The notes beneath the pieces are model-generated. The model was given only the letters and a program-made list of their open reading frames with translations. It searched no databases and was not told the origin of the DNA. Source: Lineus longissimus (Eukaryota; Nemertea; Pilidiophora; Heteronemertea; Lineidae). Taken from it: a stretch of 64,000 nt of DNA. This document shows positions 1 through 21,175 of the stretch, in pieces. Position numbers and translations under genes: made by a program. Numbering within the stretch: the first letter of the stretch is position 1; every line of letters starts with the position of its first letter. The stretch spans positions 22,042,646 to 22,106,645 of the forward strand of contig NC_088311.1 in the NCBI RefSeq assembly GCF_910592395.1, given 5' to 3'.

Positions 1-172
1 CAATAAAGTCAGCTGGGACGAGACTGTCAGTTGGGAGGGTATAAATCGTAGAAGGAACGCACCCGATTTACCGCGCTATTTGCACAGTGATTCCATGGTT
101 TACATTGAATATTCCAAGGTTTATCAGTGTTTCCAAGGTTTCACTAATTCCATACTTTATCAACTACCGTTA

Positions 173-304
173 AGACATTGGGTGATATGAATAAAGTCTA
201 GCAATTGCTTTTACTTCAGTTTTGTACAGAAAGGCCCAGTGTAAATGTACATGGAGTTTTAGATAAAAGCATTTGCTAGTCTTTATTCATATCACCCATT
301 GTCT
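173..304. repeat. 132-bp palindromic (MITE-like) element
   Basis: Two arms of 41 bases (173-213 and 264-304) are reverse complements with about three mismatches, around a 50-base centre. The left arm contains ggtgatatgaataaagtc and the right arm gactttattcatatcacc-like sequence. This is what a short non-autonomous DNA transposon or fold-back element looks like. I did not find a clear target-site duplication, so the class is not assigned. Confidence 0.6.
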
Positions 305-519
305 GCCAAACCATGTAAATGAAACGGCCAGGGGCCATTGTGCTCACCGTATACATCTTTTATTAGGCAGGATCATGCTTAGTTTAGAGGTGAATATGGT
401 GAACACAATCAGGCATGAAGACTTTTTTTAGATGTGTATTGATGTCAAGTAATAAGACAGGGCAGTATATATAAGTTTATGATCCAACCAATAATTGTCT
501 ATGACATCAACAAGATCAA

Positions 520-1955
520 TATCGTGTGATTGCTAAGAGTCCCTGCAATAAAAAATTCATCGAAAAAAAGTCATTAATAAGCGAGATATTGCACGTCCTA
601 CTTTTTCAGTTTTGACCCCCTGGTGGCCAAATCAAGAATCAGATCAGGCCAAAATTCGGTGTCAGAGATTATCTGATGTAGGGGGTTACATGTACCAACT
701 TTCAAGTTCATAGCTTTAGCAGTTAAGAAACGTGCCATAGTTACACTCGAACGGTCAATTTACGCCATTTGACCTCTGTGACCTAGAAAAGGAGGTCAAA
801 TCCAAAAATCATAGGAAATGTGATGTATCCTTGCTAGGAGTCCCTGCCATAAAATTTTATCGAAAACAATTCACTCAAATAGGCAAGATATTGCACTTCT
901 TCCTTTTTCCGTTATGGCCCCCTGGTGGCCGAATAAAGAATCAGATCAGGCCAAAATTCGACATCAGACGTTATCTGATGTAGGGGGTTATATGCACCAA
1001 GTTTCAAGTTCATAACTTTACTGGTTAAGAAACGTGCCATAGTTTACACTCTAACAGCCAATTTACGCCATATGACTTCTGTGACCTTGAAAAGTAGGTC
1101 AAATTGAAAACCCGTAAAATATGTGATGTATTCTTCCAAACAGTACCTACCATAAGAATTTTATCGAAAACAAGTCACTTATAAGCGAGATATCACACTT
1201 TTTAGATTTCCACTTTTGGCCCCCTGGTGGCAAAGTTAGGAATCAGATCGAACCAAAATTCAGCGCCAGAGGCTATGTGATATAGGGGGTTATATGTACC
1301 AAGTTTCAAGTTCATAGCTTTAGTGGTTAAGAAACGTGCCATAGTTTACACTCTAATGGCCAATTTACGCCATATGACCTCTGTGACCTTGAAAAGTAGG
1401 TCAAATTGAAAACCTGTATAATATAAAATGTATATTTGCTATGAGTACCTACAACAAAAGTTTTATCGAAAACAAGTCACTTATAAGCGAGATATCACAC
1501 TTTTTAGATTTCCACTTTTGGCCCCCTGGTGGCAAAGTTGAGAATCAGATCAAACTGAAATTCAGCACCAAAGGCTATGTGATATAGGGGGTTATATGTA
1601 CCAAGTTTCAAGTTCATAGCTTTAGTGGTTAAGAAACGTGCCATAGTTTACACTCTAATGACCAATTTACGCCATATGACCTCTGTGACCTTGAAAAGTA
1701 GGTCAAATTAAAAACCCGTACGATATAAGATGTATATTTGCTATGAGTACCTACAACAAAAGTTTCATCGAAAACAAGTCACTAATAAGCGAGATATCAC
1801 ACTTTTTAGATATCGACATTTGGCCCCCTGGTGGCCAAACAGAGAATCAGATCGGACCGAAAATCAGTGTCAGAGGTCTGCTGACCTAGGGCATACTGTG
1901 TACAAAGTTTCAAATTCATAGCCCTAGCAGTTAAGAAACGTGCCACTGTTAGGAT
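520..1955. repeat. Tandem array of five ~302-bp units
   Basis: The landmark ccccctggtgg occurs at 616, 918, 1220, 1522 and 1823, giving a period of 302, 302, 302 and 301 bases. Each unit also holds 'agtttcaagttcatagc', 'gttaagaaacgtgccat' and 'gacctctgtgacctt' blocks. The fifth unit is cut short and runs into an ACG microsatellite. No gene is seen here; short open frames are chance. Related 'gaccttgaaaagtaggtca' repeats are, from general knowledge, common in marine invertebrate genomes, where they are parts of non-autonomous mobile elements. Confidence 0.85.
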
Positions 1956-1956
<1 letters not shown>

Positions 1957-1989
<33 letters not shown>

Positions 1990-2035
1990 ACACAGCGCTA
2001 TCATATAGACTCCCCTTACGGTGAGCCAAAGAGCC
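1957..2035. repeat. (ACG)n microsatellite and element tail
   Basis: About ten ACG triplets (1957-1989) directly follow the 302-bp array. They are followed by 'cacagcgctatcatatagac' and 'gtgagccaaag'. In marine invertebrate genomes a triplet run followed by a conserved tail often marks the end of a dispersed element, so array plus microsatellite plus tail may be one composite unit. That last step is inference. Confidence 0.6.
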
Positions 2036-2471
2036 ATCCCCTTTCTTTGGCCAAAGGAAGCTCATTTGAACGCAACATTCACTTGATTTTGGCAACTTTT
2101 CACAGGCATTGTCAGCTTTTTGACAATGGATTTTCATGACTATAGTCTTCATCCAAAGAGGTAATAAGTTTGATAAGTCAATTGATAAAAATGCTGCAGA
2201 TGCAAAAAAAGATGATTATCAGTGTGCTGGGCTATTTGCACTTTCCACAAGCAGTATGTGTAAAAAGAATAAAGCAGAAGACACCAATCAATAGTTACTT
2301 TTTTATTCATGCTAATAGGTAGTAATCAATCGGATCTGTTACCATAGGGGGTGCTACCACTTCAGGGCTCACAAAAAACAACAAACAGAGTGAAAATATG
2401 ATGACAAAACATCCTGCGTAACAACATTTGAAATCAATAGCAGACGACATAGTCATTGACTGTTGTTGTTG

Positions 2472-2620
2472 CAGGAACGTAGCTAGATTTTTGGTCTGGA
2501 GGGGGGCAAAATGCAAAATGACAATTTTTGTAATATTTTGGCCTAGGGCATGGTCAAAAACACATTTTCACGGAACTTTTTTTGGGGGGGGGGGCATTCC
2601 CTTTACTAGCTACGCCCCTG
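2472..2620. mobile_element. hAT-like MITE remnant
   Basis: The left end starts caggaacgtagctag. The right end, read on the other strand, starts caggggcgtagctag. These ~15-bp imperfect terminal inverted repeats beginning CAGGNNCGTAGC enclose 149 bases with a G-rich patch. CAGGGGCGTAGC-type ends are typical of hAT-derived miniature elements. The expected 8-bp target duplication is not recognisable, so the copy is probably old. Confidence 0.5.
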
Positions 2621-3885
2621 GACCTTGGTTGTCGTTACAATGTTTGTAAGGGCTTTGAAAAGATACATGACTTGCTGTGTCGTCTGCTGGGACTCGTGAC
2701 CAGGACAGAAACTTGACAATACCACACTTTTTCTCAATCAATCGACATTCTGTCATTTTTATCATTCCTAAAATCCATAACTAATTGTTCTGCTCATCAC
2801 TTCCAAGAATTGTCAGCAAAAACATAAATTCTATAGTCATCCAGCACCTCAACAGAGATTTCATGCTGGTTTTATGCAATTTGGTTGCATCAAAGCACTG
2901 CACTATTCATAACACATGTGGCTGACATCACACACTTTTCCTAACAGGCCGAAATGGTAATATTTATCAATTCAACAATCCCACAGGAATCATACTTTTT
3001 AAGTAAGCCTATTTTAATATTTATTTCGATCATTTCATACCTCTTCAGAATAGAGATTTTAACATCAAACTTTTTCAGATAATTCTGTTGTGGATTAAGA
3101 CTTCTTAAGACTTACAAATAATTTGGCACATTAACGTTGGTCTTAAATTAAACGTAGGAGTCACATGTAAATTTGTGTACATGTATCAGCACCAGGTCAT
3201 GAATAAGTTCCTCACGAACCTCAGTGGTTTCGTAAGCTGTGAGTGACATCTAATAGTAGCCCCCTTATCAAATTTCACCGAATTATTATCATTATTACCA
3301 ATACCTGTGTTAAACATGGTGACTTATCTCAAAAACAAACTCCACACAATCGTCTGTTGTCAGTTTGGATGCAACCTATCACATTTGGAACATTCAAAAT
3401 AAACAGAAGGGACTACACTACTGAAATAAAGCACTGGAACACTTTCATATTAACTGAATGGTGACATGTAAAGTATTATAGTGCTTAAAATGAGAAACAC
3501 AATGGTGAAAACTGCATAAAAATCAAACTGCCCACCTTACATGTCAGAGGGACTAGGGGGGGACACTTTAACCTTCATTGCATGTTAAAAGGTGTTTCAG
3601 GACACCTTCAAGTTAAAAACACACATATACACACGCATACACTGAGACCATGACACATCCATCTGTTGCTTAGTCTAAAGATGGCGAGGAAAAATGTCAA
3701 ATTAGAAGTCCTCAGCTGGCTGCCAACGTTTGCACATTTGCGTTTGATTTGAAGAGAATTATATTCCTCATACATGTACAGCACAATATTTTCCGTGTTC
3801 TCTACGGTACATGAGATAATGAGACCCCTATTGGCAATTTCATGGAACCTAATCCGCCCTCCCTGGCTCATGCCTCTAGTCTGTC

Positions 3886-3891
3886 TTTATT
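3886..3891 (-). terminator. Candidate GLDC poly(A) signal
   Basis: AATAAA on the minus strand (tttatt on plus), about 72 bases past the GLDC stop codon. Position and sequence fit a cleavage/polyadenylation signal. Other AATAAA sites lie further downstream, so this is the nearest candidate rather than a proven site. Confidence 0.45.
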
Positions 3892-3962
3892 TCTAAACAC
3901 ACGATAGCTAGCGAAATGTTCAATTCTTGATGAACAGAACAAACAAAATCCTTCTTGTAAGT

Positions 3963-14043
<10,081 letters not shown>

Positions 14044-14180
14044 GGCTACCGAGCGTTCTTCAAATATCAAATCGACAGGAAATCAAAATAAGCAATGATT
14101 TCGTTTGTGATAGACCGAAATAAGTTTTTTGAGAGAATCTTTTTAGGCCCTTCGATCTTTTTACACAACACTGTACATTT

Positions 14181-14530
14181 TGTTACATCCTCGATTTACA
14201 CATTGAGGGATGTCGGAGTTCTTCTAGTAACAACAGGTGACGTCACCATTAGTTCACGAGATCCTATACGCGGGAAATACGAATGCGCTCGTGTGGACTT
14301 GGTTACTTGAGATTCTTTAAAAAGAGATGACACATTGTAGGATTTTTGAAGGGGGTACTGGGGGGGGGGGGGGGAGGGGAGGGGGTGTCAGCCTGGGGCT
14401 TCTGTTAGCCTGTATTCATACTGGTGATAAACCATTGAATGTAAACTCAGGTGAATGCGCATGTGATCATCTGAGGAATCCGATATTGATTCATACTGGT
14501 GATAAACAATGTAAACTCAGGAAAAGACAC
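14181..14530. mobile_element. Partial copy of the RNF170/HOOK inverted-repeat element, upstream of GLDC
   Basis: 14181-14277 matches the left arm of the element at 20372-20466: both start tgttacatcctc, share 'ggtgac' and 'tagttca' blocks, and end cgcgggaaa. Further in, 14410-14520 carries two copies of the 'ttcatactggtgataaac' repeat unit in the opposite orientation to the array at 20500-21010. A G-rich run of about 30 bases (14357-14388) interrupts it. I found no matching right arm, so this copy is truncated or rearranged. It begins about 140 bases upstream of the GLDC start codon. Confidence 0.7.
14238..14245. promoter_or_regulatory. Perfect cAMP-response element (TGACGTCA)
   Basis: An exact CRE palindrome, within ggtgacgtcacc, lies 195 bases upstream of the GLDC ATG and inside the transposon-like arm at 14181-14277. 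The matching positions in the other arms are degenerate (ggtgacgctacc near 20432; ggtggcgtcacc near 21109). CREB/ATF binding is inferred from the motif only. Confidence 0.45.
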
Positions 14531-14618
14531 AGTTCCTACCTTGCCCTGAAGATGGCGATGGCGTAGTCCCATCTTCAGGGCACGGTAGGAACTGAAAAGA
14601 CCGTTTGGTCTTTTCAGT
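14530..14618. repeat. Two adjacent perfect or near-perfect hairpins
   Basis: 14530-14555 and 14569-14594 are reverse complements with one mismatch in 26 (13-base loop). Directly after, 14592-14618 forms a second hairpin, actgaaaagacc / ggtcttttcagt, with a 4-base loop. They lie next to the truncated element upstream of GLDC. They could be inverted-repeat termini of a nested element or a hairpin transcript; nothing in the sequence decides this. Confidence 0.5.
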
Positions 14619-15192
14619 CCATGAGACTCCGACATGTCCGATAACCAGCTCAAAGAGGGGGGATTTGAGCCACGTAGATCTACGTGGTTCGGCACTGAAG
14701 GTGTTAATAAAACACGGCCGGGGCACTTGCCACATCTTTAGGAGTACGTCACTACCAAGTGCTGCCATCTGAACTGAGACATTGGACCTATAGACTTTGC
14801 CTGAAATAAAAAGATCACGCCCGTTTTTAGGTCGGCCGGGACAGCATGAACCCCAAACAGTCTCTGTTGACCGGATAGATCACAGCTTATCTGAACTTAA
14901 CTCACATACCACGGCCTTTATGTTTTGCTGATTCTCTCCGCATTAGTCCTGTGGTATTATCCCGATGACATTATCTGATCGTATAGGGTAAGACGACCAC
15001 GTTTGTCTTATACAGGAGATCAAATATACATAACATTACAAAGTGGTTCATTGAGAGTGTTTGCCTAAATGATATTCACACATTCAGGAAAAAAATGATA
15101 TTCACTCGCTAAATCAGGGCTTACTGACATGTCCGGTCAATCGTCTGTGCTGTCACTTGTTGTATTAATGCACCAGTGACAAAGGGTGATGA

Positions 15193-15264
15193 AAATCGTT
15201 GGTCTAGTGGTACGATTTTCGCTCAGGCTGCGTGAGGTCCCGGGTTCAACTCCCGGGCAAGCCC
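15193..15264 (+). pseudogene. Degenerate tRNA-Pro(AGG)-like sequence
   Basis: It aligns closely with a eukaryotic tRNA-Pro: A-box-like tggtctagtggtacgat, anticodon loop TCAGGCT with anticodon AGG, and a perfect T arm (CCGGG TTCAACT CCCGG). The acceptor stem does not pair (AAATCGT against GCAAGCC) and the anticodon stem has a mismatch, so it is unlikely to be a working tRNA. A ~33-base imperfect direct repeat flanks it (15140-15172 and 15279-15311), which fits insertion of a tRNA-derived retroelement or a local duplication. Confidence 0.6.
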
Positions 15265-16116
15265 TTTTGTTGGCCAAACGTCTGTGCTACTACCTGTTGT
15301 ATCAATTTACACTGCAATCAATATTCTAATGAAGGATAATATTTTCTTCGTTTTTATTATCGACACGAGATTGATCATTTATCAGCGAGCGATTTACAAA
15401 AACTGCTTAAATTCACATCAAGCAACTACATTGTATTTGATTTGGGAAGGCATGTCTTGTATGTCTCCCTGTAGAGACAATGTCACAACCAATCTGATGA
15501 CAGTAGCTGCTACAATGTCCAAGATACTTCACTCGTCCTAGACACTGTCACAACCAAGCTGATCATTGACAGTAGCTGTTACAATTCTGATTTCACGCTG
15601 GCGAATCCAAGATTTTTTTCGTTGACGGCCAAGTACATTGTACCTGTCTTCACCAGCATGGTGAGATGGTGGCTCAGCCTAAGGCAGTAGGCCCTGGTGT
15701 GCATATCCTCTAGAGCACAGTGAGATGTTAGGTCAGTCCAAGACAGCAGGTCCAGATAACTGCTGTGGGAGAGACAAGGCTGTGAATGTCTTCCAGAAAA
15801 TTGTGAGATGCTGGCTTGGACCAAGTCAGATTATAATGCATGTACCCGAATAACGTCCAGCTTATGCATGTCAGAGAGAAGTTAGCTCAATCCAAGGAAA
15901 AGGGTCAGGTTAGGGCCTTTGGCAGACTTTATTTCTAAAGAACACACAGTCCTAGCAGATATACAACATAGGGCCATGATCATTTTTTACTGGGTACACA
16001 TCATTTTTGTCCCAGCTATGGTATGAGATGCGGTTGTGTCATTGATAATAGAATAGGATTTTTGTTTTTGTGTTGACTGTTGTTCATTTCACATGACGGC
16101 AGGTTTTTTGTTATTA

Positions 16117-16410
16117 CTATACTACACAACCAGGCCTATATCTCTTATAAACCTGGCTGTCGTCTCTTGTTACTTCCTCTACCCCAGAGCTTAAGTCTCC
16201 AATGATGCACCGTGTTATATGACCATGTGGCCAATCTCTCGGTGTCCCAGAGTTGGCAGTCTTAAGCACATGCTCTGTTGTCTGATCAGATATGTTGCAC
16301 TGGCACCTTCCAAACTTGGCCATGTTCATCCTCTTGAGGTGGGCTTTTAGTCTATCAGAGCCGGTAAATGTTGTCACAATAATGGTATGAATATTTCTCA
16401 TTCCACGCAG
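16117..16410 (-). mobile_element. LINE (non-LTR retrotransposon) 3' fragment
   Basis: A minus-strand frame of 94 codons contains RLKAHLKRMNMAKFGRCQC and QTTEHVLKTA. This is the pattern 'hLxR...C.C...qTpEHvL..C' found at the C-terminal end of LINE reverse-transcriptase proteins. Only this last part is present, and there is no endonuclease or catalytic RT core, so it is a dead 5'-truncated copy. The exact clade is not assigned. Confidence 0.6.
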
Positions 16411-18015
16411 GGTAGCAGTGTCATCAGGTGTGTTTGGGATGGTTGTCTTGAGAAAGGATTTTCACTTTGAAGAGACATCAATGTTCATCAAGTCATTATA
16501 TTCATATACAATGTAAATTTTTATGCATACATGTACATGTATTCAACACTAGAACAGATGGAATGGTCCATGGACAATGTGCTCATCTGTTTTTTTCTCT
16601 CATTGAATATAGAGTAAACTACTACAAGAAAACCATCCTGCCACCTTGGAGGACAAACACTCCCCGATGAATAAAATCTCCAAGTGCAGAGCAAATGAAT
16701 AATTATAAGAGCAAAAGAACAGAGAAAATGATTTGCTTTAATCACACAGGCAGGAAATAGCCTGTAATAATCAGCTACACAAAAAACCCTTGAATATTCA
16801 TTAAATTTTAATAGCTGTCCTTACAATATTTTGTTGAAACATCTACAAAACATTATTATTTTCATACGAAAAATATCTGTACATGATATAAATGTGTAGC
16901 ACAGTCTTTGAAAGACTTTCAGTACATGTAGCAACGAGACAAAAACAAGAACCAGAGGCTATTGGATCAGTATGCATAGTGAATTCGGTAGGTGCTTCCA
17001 CGAGAAATTTATTCATCAGTGCCAAAAAAATTTACTTCTGCCAATGCCCACAACACAGAAATCTCAAAATTCATGTCTAGTCACCAATCTCATTGGCAAT
17101 GGCTTTGGTCTTAAATCAAATATAAATTAAAACATGACACAAAGTTTGGCAACACGGATAACAGACTAATTAATTGACACATTTCATAAAAACAGGACAA
17201 CAGAAACGGAATCAATAAATAAATCATCTTTCTTCTCTTTGCAGACTTCAACTTAAAGCGAATTTCATATCAGCAAGACATCCTTGTAAAATGCCCTTCC
17301 AGAAACATTAAGCTATGTGCAAGTTTCTGAATGTACCCCTATTGCCCACATGTTCACCAGGCCGCACAATTAAACAAAAAATTATAACAAGGTACATTTT
17401 CCTGGGCAAGTGCCTGAAGTGCTGGTGGGGCGAAATCCCCTTTTAAGTGGGACAGATACGGAGACCTAGTCCGGTCGAAATCCATCACGTCAAAGATATT
17501 CAAAATCTTCAAATACTGGCTTCACAACAGATAACACACTGAGAAATGTATTCTTTTCCAGTATTTCTCACACGAAGAATAAAGTCTTTTATCCTCAAGA
17601 AGACACCACGTCCTGGCTTTTAAAAAACATATGGGAAAAACTGTCCTCAATTCCAGGGATATGTTAGTTTTCATGTTCCAGTACAACTGACTGATGCTAA
17701 AGTGATTTAACCTTAGGGGACACGGAAACAAATCTGGGCGTGTTCCGGCATTTCCAACACAATAACCAAAACGATATCATGACCTGGCTTTCTAAAAAAT
17801 ACTTAAGATATGTCTGTATTCATGTTCCAGTGTACCCCGTAACTGATTGAGGCATTCCATTGATTTCACAACAGAGGAAATGTATTTGTTTTCAAGTGTT
17901 TCCCAAACAAAAAGAGGAAACAGAGAAACACAAACACAAACTGATATAAGTTGGATAAAGTAATGAGCAATGATAGCCAGTATTTCTGTCTGAACAGTCC
18001 TTGGTGGGGTGTTCT

Positions 18016-20303
18016 TCATCCTACTCGGACATTGTTAGCAGCATTGATATTGTTCGCTCTCGCCTCGACAAGTCGCCGGTATATAATTGTAATGTAAATC
18101 GCCAGCATAAATACTATAAACATGTCATCGAAAAAGCCGATTAGTCCGAAAGCACCTTCAGGTATAATGTCAAATGGTATGATGAAATAAAGAAGAGCAG
18201 CCAGGCAGCAGATGAGGATACGAGCGTGGAATACCCAGACCAGACCGTTCCAAGTGAAAAACTCGCTGCCAGCATATCGGAGAAGGGTGGGGAGATCTCG
18301 GATGTAGTCCATCCACTGAAAATGGAGAACCAAAAGCATTAAGTCTAGTAACAATGTTTATTAAAGAATATGAACGTTAACCCTGACTCTGATGCATTTG
18401 CATCACCACTATTGGGATCCACATTGTACGAGTAACATAGCGATCTTAAGACCTTGGGGGTCAAGATGATGAACACAGTATACCACAGTCAGCAAACTAC
18501 ACAAAGATCGTAATTTGGTGCTCTGAATTGTGAGATTGCGAACCAGAAGGAATTGTATCCAAGATAGAGCTATCCCATGGCTCAATGATTGGTACTTACA
18601 GGCCTGGGTTCCCCAGAAAATCTCCGGTTATAATTATTAATTTCTTGAACTATTTCACCCCTCTCATTCGTGACTGTTCGTGCTTCCTGCTCCGTGAAGT
18701 TGAACAGCAGTATATTGACCTGCTGCCGACAAACTGGGCAGCGAATAGCACCAAGCCACGATCCATAATGCCAGTAGGTTGTTATACAGCTACCTGTAAT
18801 GGAAATCGAAAGGTATATAAGATAGAATAATGACAAATTCTCCTTCCAATACTCCTTTACAGTGTCCAGTGTATAGTTTATGTCGCACCCTTTCAGATGG
18901 GAATCCAGATGCTCTTGATGGCTTGACCAGCAATGTCAACTACAACTTAACTTATCGGCTCGTAACTTTTTAAAAGGCAGAATACCGTACCACAAAACAC
19001 ATGTCCACAATTTGTCTCTACTGCATAAGATGTGTCGCCGAGGCATACTGGACAGGTGGAAGATTCCCCAGGGTTCCGAACATTACGGGACATTAAATTC
19101 CGCTGTTCAAGTCGCTGCCTGGTTGTATTCACACTCGCCTCACTCTCAGGATGGATCTGACGCTGCTGACGACTTCTGTGGCTGAAATGAAATAGTGAAG
19201 TCATCAAAGTGATAACGATTTGTGGAGTTTTATTACAAAATGTACATGTATACACCATGGGTGCCAAACCATGGAAATATCCGATTGGTCGACTTCTCTA
19301 TGCAAGTATCAACGTGTTTTTCATGCCCTACTCTCTAAAGGGTAAGCGTATTACCTTTGGCTTGTTGATCCTTTGAAGGTTAATTTATGAATCATTGGTG
19401 AACTTTTAAACCACCTTTCCAACACTTGAAAACAACTGCCCAACTCTGCGACTACTTCTACATGAAGAAGCACTAATAGAGAATAAGACATTCATTTTAT
19501 CGAACTTTACTCACCATCTGAGAAGTCTTGAGAGTAGTATTTTCCCCATTTTACAGTAAAAATGAACAGGTTATTGAATACTTGCAGTAGATAATCCCAA
19601 ATTGTTCTGATCTTTGAAATTTGCTTCTGAACAATGAATTTCTCAATGATGTTGTTTGAAAGAAGGAGTCAAGACTAGCAAATTGACTCACAACAGGCTA
19701 AATGATGAGTTGGCACTCCACAGTTTAGACACATCAGCACCCTATTTGTTTAAATGATGATGCATAGCACACATGTTCATGTTTGGTATACACTAAACAG
19801 GGGTGATGATACAGTATACACTGTGACACTAACAGTGAGAAACACAACAGTGTCATCTCATTTCTGACTTTTTGTAAGCCTATGCCAAATACAGCAAAAA
19901 GACATCATCACACTATGACTATGACTAGTCAGAGCAAAGCCAAGGAGGTCATGCAAAGCCAAAACAAACCTAATATAGGGACAACAAAGAAAAAAACATG
20001 AGGAATGGCCCCAAATGTATCACTTTGCATGTCATGATCAGAATAATGCACTGATTTCCTCAATCCATGAGTTTGAGGAGAGGAACCTCTGGCCAAAGAA
20101 CATGCATGCAATGTACATAACAGTGTACATCTACATACCCTGGACGTAGGCCTACACAGAAGGGACAAAAAAGTGAAAACTCACCCTTGTACGTTCACAA
20201 TAAACACTATGAAAATGGCAAGTAACACCACAAAAAGTAATGCACCAACGATTAAATCATCAGCGATGCCCTCAACTAGACTACCCGTCACTGGATTCGT
20301 CAT
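18016..20303 (-). CDS. RNF170: E3 ubiquitin-protein ligase RNF170
   Basis: RNF170 is an ER-membrane RING ligase that, in vertebrates, ubiquitinates activated IP3 receptors for degradation. Four exons were joined: 20185-20303, 18991-19181, 18600-18793, 18016-18315. All junctions are in frame and give 267 aa (human 258). Residues ~14-37 form the N-terminal membrane segment. The RING lies at ~84-130 with STCPVCLGDTSYAVETNCGH, then VFCGSCITTYWHYGSW and CPVCRQQV, so all C3HC4 ligands are present. The conserved NNYNRRFSGEPRP follows, and the C-terminus has membrane segments around LICCLAALLYFIIPFDIIPE and FMLAIYITIIY. The gene is divergent from HOOK; their start codons are 960 bp apart. Confidence 0.95.
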
Positions 20304-20371
20304 TATGCTATCAAAGTTCGCTGATAATACGTGTGTTTAGATAGTGTTTTGAGGACATAAACATGGCGACT

Positions 20372-21175
20372 TGTTACATCCTCAATCCACACATCGACGG
20401 ATGTTGGAGTTCTCCTAGTGATCACAGGTGACGCTACCAATAGTTCATAAATTCTTAACGCGGGAAACACGGATGCGCAAACTCAAGTTAATGTGGTCAT
20501 CTCGGGGATGAATTGATATTGAAGATACACCAGAGTTCACATTGAATAGTTTAACTCTAGCATGAATCCATTAATCCTCTGATTGCTGAAATCATTTGCG
20601 ATCACACTGAATGGTTTATCTCTAGTATGAATCCATATCCCTCAGATGACCACATTATTCATTAACTTGAGTTCCCATTGAATGGTTTATCACCAGTATG
20701 AATCCAAATCCCTCAGATTATCACATTAACTTGAGTTCACATTGAATGGTGTATCACCAGTATGAATCCACATCCCTCAGATTATCACATTAACTTGAGT
20801 TCACATTGAATGGTTTATCACCAGTATGAATCCACATCCCTCAGATGATCACATTAACTTGAGTTCACATTGAATGGTTTATCACCAGTATGAATCCACA
20901 TCCCTCAGATGATCACATTAACTTGAGTTACCATTGAATGGTATATCACCAGTATGAATCCATATCCCTCAGATGACAACATCGATTAACTTGAGTTCAC
21001 ATTGAACCCCCCAGGACCCCTTCTTTAAAAGTAACAAATCCTACGGAGGGGGCATGAAAACCTGTGAATTTATACCTCAGTTCCCATTTCCCGCGTTATA
21101 AACTAATGGTGGCGTCACCTGGAGAAGCGCTTTGACATCGATGTCCATACATCGAAGCCAAGCGAAGATGTAACA
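20372..21175. mobile_element. Inverted-repeat element in the shared RNF170/HOOK 5' region
   Basis: The left arm 20372-20466 starts tgttacatcctc and ends aacgcgggaaa. The right arm 21087-21175, on the other strand, starts tgttacatcttc and ends aacgcgggaaa; both contain a 'caggtgacg..acca.tagtt' block. The middle parts of the arms differ. Between the arms is a 64-bp tandem array. No coding capacity is seen, so it is non-autonomous. It fills nearly all the space between the start codons of RNF170 (20303) and HOOK (21263). Confidence 0.75.
20500..21010. repeat. 64-bp minisatellite, about seven units
   Basis: The landmark caccagtatgaatcca recurs at 20691, 20755, 20819, 20883 and 20947, exactly 64 bases apart. 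Two more diverged units precede these, near 20555 and 20621. Typical content is attaacttgagttcacattg, then gaatggtttatcaccagtat. The array lies inside the inverted-repeat element. The same unit occurs twice upstream of GLDC (14410-14520), inverted. Confidence 0.9.

Larger units (their letters stand above)
2036..3962. other. Non-coding 3' flank of GLDC
   Basis: No conserved gene is visible. The stretch contains a small inverted-repeat element (2472-2620) and AT-rich unique sequence, and the part near 3600-3962 is expected to hold the GLDC 3' untranslated region. The short open frames in it show no recognisable domain. Confidence 0.6.
14619..18015. other. Intergenic region between GLDC and RNF170
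   Basis: No intact gene is seen. It contains a degenerate tRNA-Pro (15193-15264), a LINE reverse-transcriptase fragment (16117-16410), AT-rich sequence and, from about 17000, probable RNF170 3' untranslated sequence. One 83-codon minus-strand frame ends upstream at 14768 but shows no recognisable domain and overlaps the hairpins. Confidence 0.5.

Noticed and set aside
14517-14768. 83-codon minus-strand frame upstream of GLDC starting MAALGSDVLLKMWQ
   Set aside because: No family recognised and it runs through the hairpins at 14530-14618; coding status cannot be supported.
16117-16410. Host gene reading of the HLKRMNMAKFGRCQC frame
   Set aside because: The pattern is that of a LINE reverse-transcriptase C-terminus, with no other exons nearby.
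20500-21010. The 64-bp unit read on the minus strand (and 14410-14520 on plus) contains HTGDKP, like the TGEKP linker of C2H2 zinc fingers
   Set aside because: A zinc-finger repeat is 84 bp, 64 is not a multiple of three, stops occur in each frame, and no Cys-Cys/His-His spacing is present.
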